6,933 nucleotides of DNA from Sphingomonas sp. (GTDB lineage: Bacteria; Pseudomonadota; Alphaproteobacteria; Sphingomonadales; Sphingomonadaceae): positions 1 to 6,933 of the forward strand of contig JAIERC010000196.1 of assembly GCA_019747165.1 (NCBI GenBank). Reading direction: 5' to 3'. A program made the position numbers and the translations under genes. The first letter of the stretch is position 1, and each line of letters begins with the position of its first letter. Below, in pieces: positions 6,271 through 6,933 of this stretch. Under the pieces are notes generated by a model, which was not told where the DNA came from, searched no databases, and was given only the letters and a program-made list of their open reading frames with translations.

Positions 6271-6933
6271 TGGCGGCCGTTTGCTGGATCGGTGGTGCCT
6301 GCGGCGCGGGGTTCGCCTCGCCGCCGCCCAGCGAATGGACATAGGTTGCCAGCATCTTGATCGTCACCGGATCGAGTTTCTGATTCCAGGCCGGCATGAT
6401 GCCATAACGGGCATTGGTGATTGTCTCCGTCAGCGTCGCGCGGTCGCCGCCATAAAGCCAGATGGCGTCGCTCAGATTAGGCGCGCCAACCGCACGATTG
6501 CCCTTGGCATTGTCGCCGTGACAGACGGCGCAATTGGCCGCGAACAGCGCTCCGCCTGCCCGCGCATTGGCGCTCATCGGCTCCTGGCGGGAGACAGCGC
6601 GAACATAGGAGACGACCTGATCGATTTGGGGGGCGGTCAGAATGCCGTCCTTGCCGAAGGCGGGCATTTGCGACATCCGCGTCGCATCGTCGCCGGGGTG
6701 GCGGATACCGTGGAGGAGGGTCTGCTGCAGCGTGGCGAGATCGCCGCCCCATAGCCAGTCATCATCGTTGAGATTGGGATAGCCCTTGCTCCCCGCCGCA
6801 CCCGATCCGTGGCACTGCACACAATTGATCTTAAACGCGGCGCGCCCGCCTTCTTCAGCCGCGCGGAGCAGATCGGGATGCGCCAGAATTTGGCCAATCG
6901 GCGTGCTGTCGATCCGCGCCAGCATCGGCCCCA
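6257..6933 (-). CDS. ccoP: cbb3-type cytochrome c oxidase di-heme subunit III (CcoP), C-terminal part
   Basis: Periplasmic electron-input subunit of the high-affinity cbb3 oxidase, carrying two c-type haems and passing electrons to CcoO and CcoN. The 5' end lies beyond the window. About 225 codons are visible, so the N-terminal membrane anchor is missing and the first in-frame ATG (6925) is internal. Seen, numbering from that Met: first haem site CVQCHG (35-40) with GSGAAG after it and SQMPAF (Met87) as probable axial ligand; second haem site CAVCHG (132-137) with GIMPAW (Met177); the paired WLWGGD and WLYGGD segments of the duplicated cytochrome domain; and a Pro/Ala/Gln-rich tail. The TAA (6259-6257) lies inside the start of ccoG. 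ccoN, ccoO and ccoQ are expected just outside the window. Confidence 0.96.
   Translation of the reverse strand, partial: GPMLARIDSTPIGQILAHPDLLRAAEEGGRAAFKINCVQCHGSGAAGSKGYPNLNDDDWLWGGDLATLQQTLLHGIRHPGDDATRMSQMPAFGKDGILTAPQIDQVVSYVRAVSRQEPMSANARAGGALFAANCAVCHGDNAKGNRAVGAPNLSDAIWLYGGDRATLTETITNARYGIMPAWNQKLDPVTIKMLATYVHSLGGGEANPAPQAPPIQQTAANVGP

Noticed and set aside
6271..6342. Upstream ATG giving ccoG an extra 24 residues
   Set aside because: The added segment is Arg/His-rich, lies entirely within the ccoP coding region and resembles no CcoG N-terminus. MSDPKDLIEQ at 6270 fits the family and the short-overlap pattern.

Overview
The window reads as GC-rich alphaproteobacterial DNA, most likely from a sphingomonad (order Sphingomonadales). 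Two things point there: the protein flavour and gene order of a cbb3 oxidase locus (ccoP-ccoG-ccoH-ccoI-ccoS-hemN), and an intergenic repeat with the core CCTGAGCGAAGTCGAAGGG, which I associate with sphingomonad genomes from memory. No search was run, so the taxonomic call is inference.

Right-hand two thirds (2056-6933, all minus strand): the 3' part of ccoP (di-heme cytochrome c subunit of cbb3-type cytochrome c oxidase) followed by the maturation genes ccoG, ccoH, ccoI and ccoS. Every junction overlaps (14, 4, 4 and 4 nt), so this is one tightly packed operon without internal promoter space. CcoG is a membrane polyferredoxin linked to cupric reduction, CcoI is the copper-exporting P-type ATPase, and CcoH and CcoS are small membrane assembly factors. 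Together they supply copper and help assemble the high-affinity terminal oxidase used under low oxygen. ccoS is only 49 codons with a GTG start and is easily missed.

Left end (1-715, minus strand): the first 238 codons of hemN, the oxygen-independent coproporphyrinogen III oxidase, running off the window. A perfect FNR/FixK-type palindrome (TTGAC-N4-GTCAA, 750-763) lies upstream. This fits low-oxygen control of haem synthesis in step with the haem-rich oxidase.

Middle (716-2055): an accessory-looking gap between ccoS and hemN. It holds a nested palindromic repeat (about 880-1075), about 440 bp with no convincing gene (1076-1519), and a plus-strand VOC/glyoxalase-family gene (1520-1921) with a strong Shine-Dalgarno and clearly lower GC than its neighbours, convergent with ccoS. 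The VOC gene looks like an insertion into an otherwise conventional cco-hemN cluster.

I see no undescribed multi-gene system. The most interesting points are the exact 41.5-nt spacing of the FNR box to the hemN start codon, the nested repeat architecture, and the composition shift at the VOC gene.
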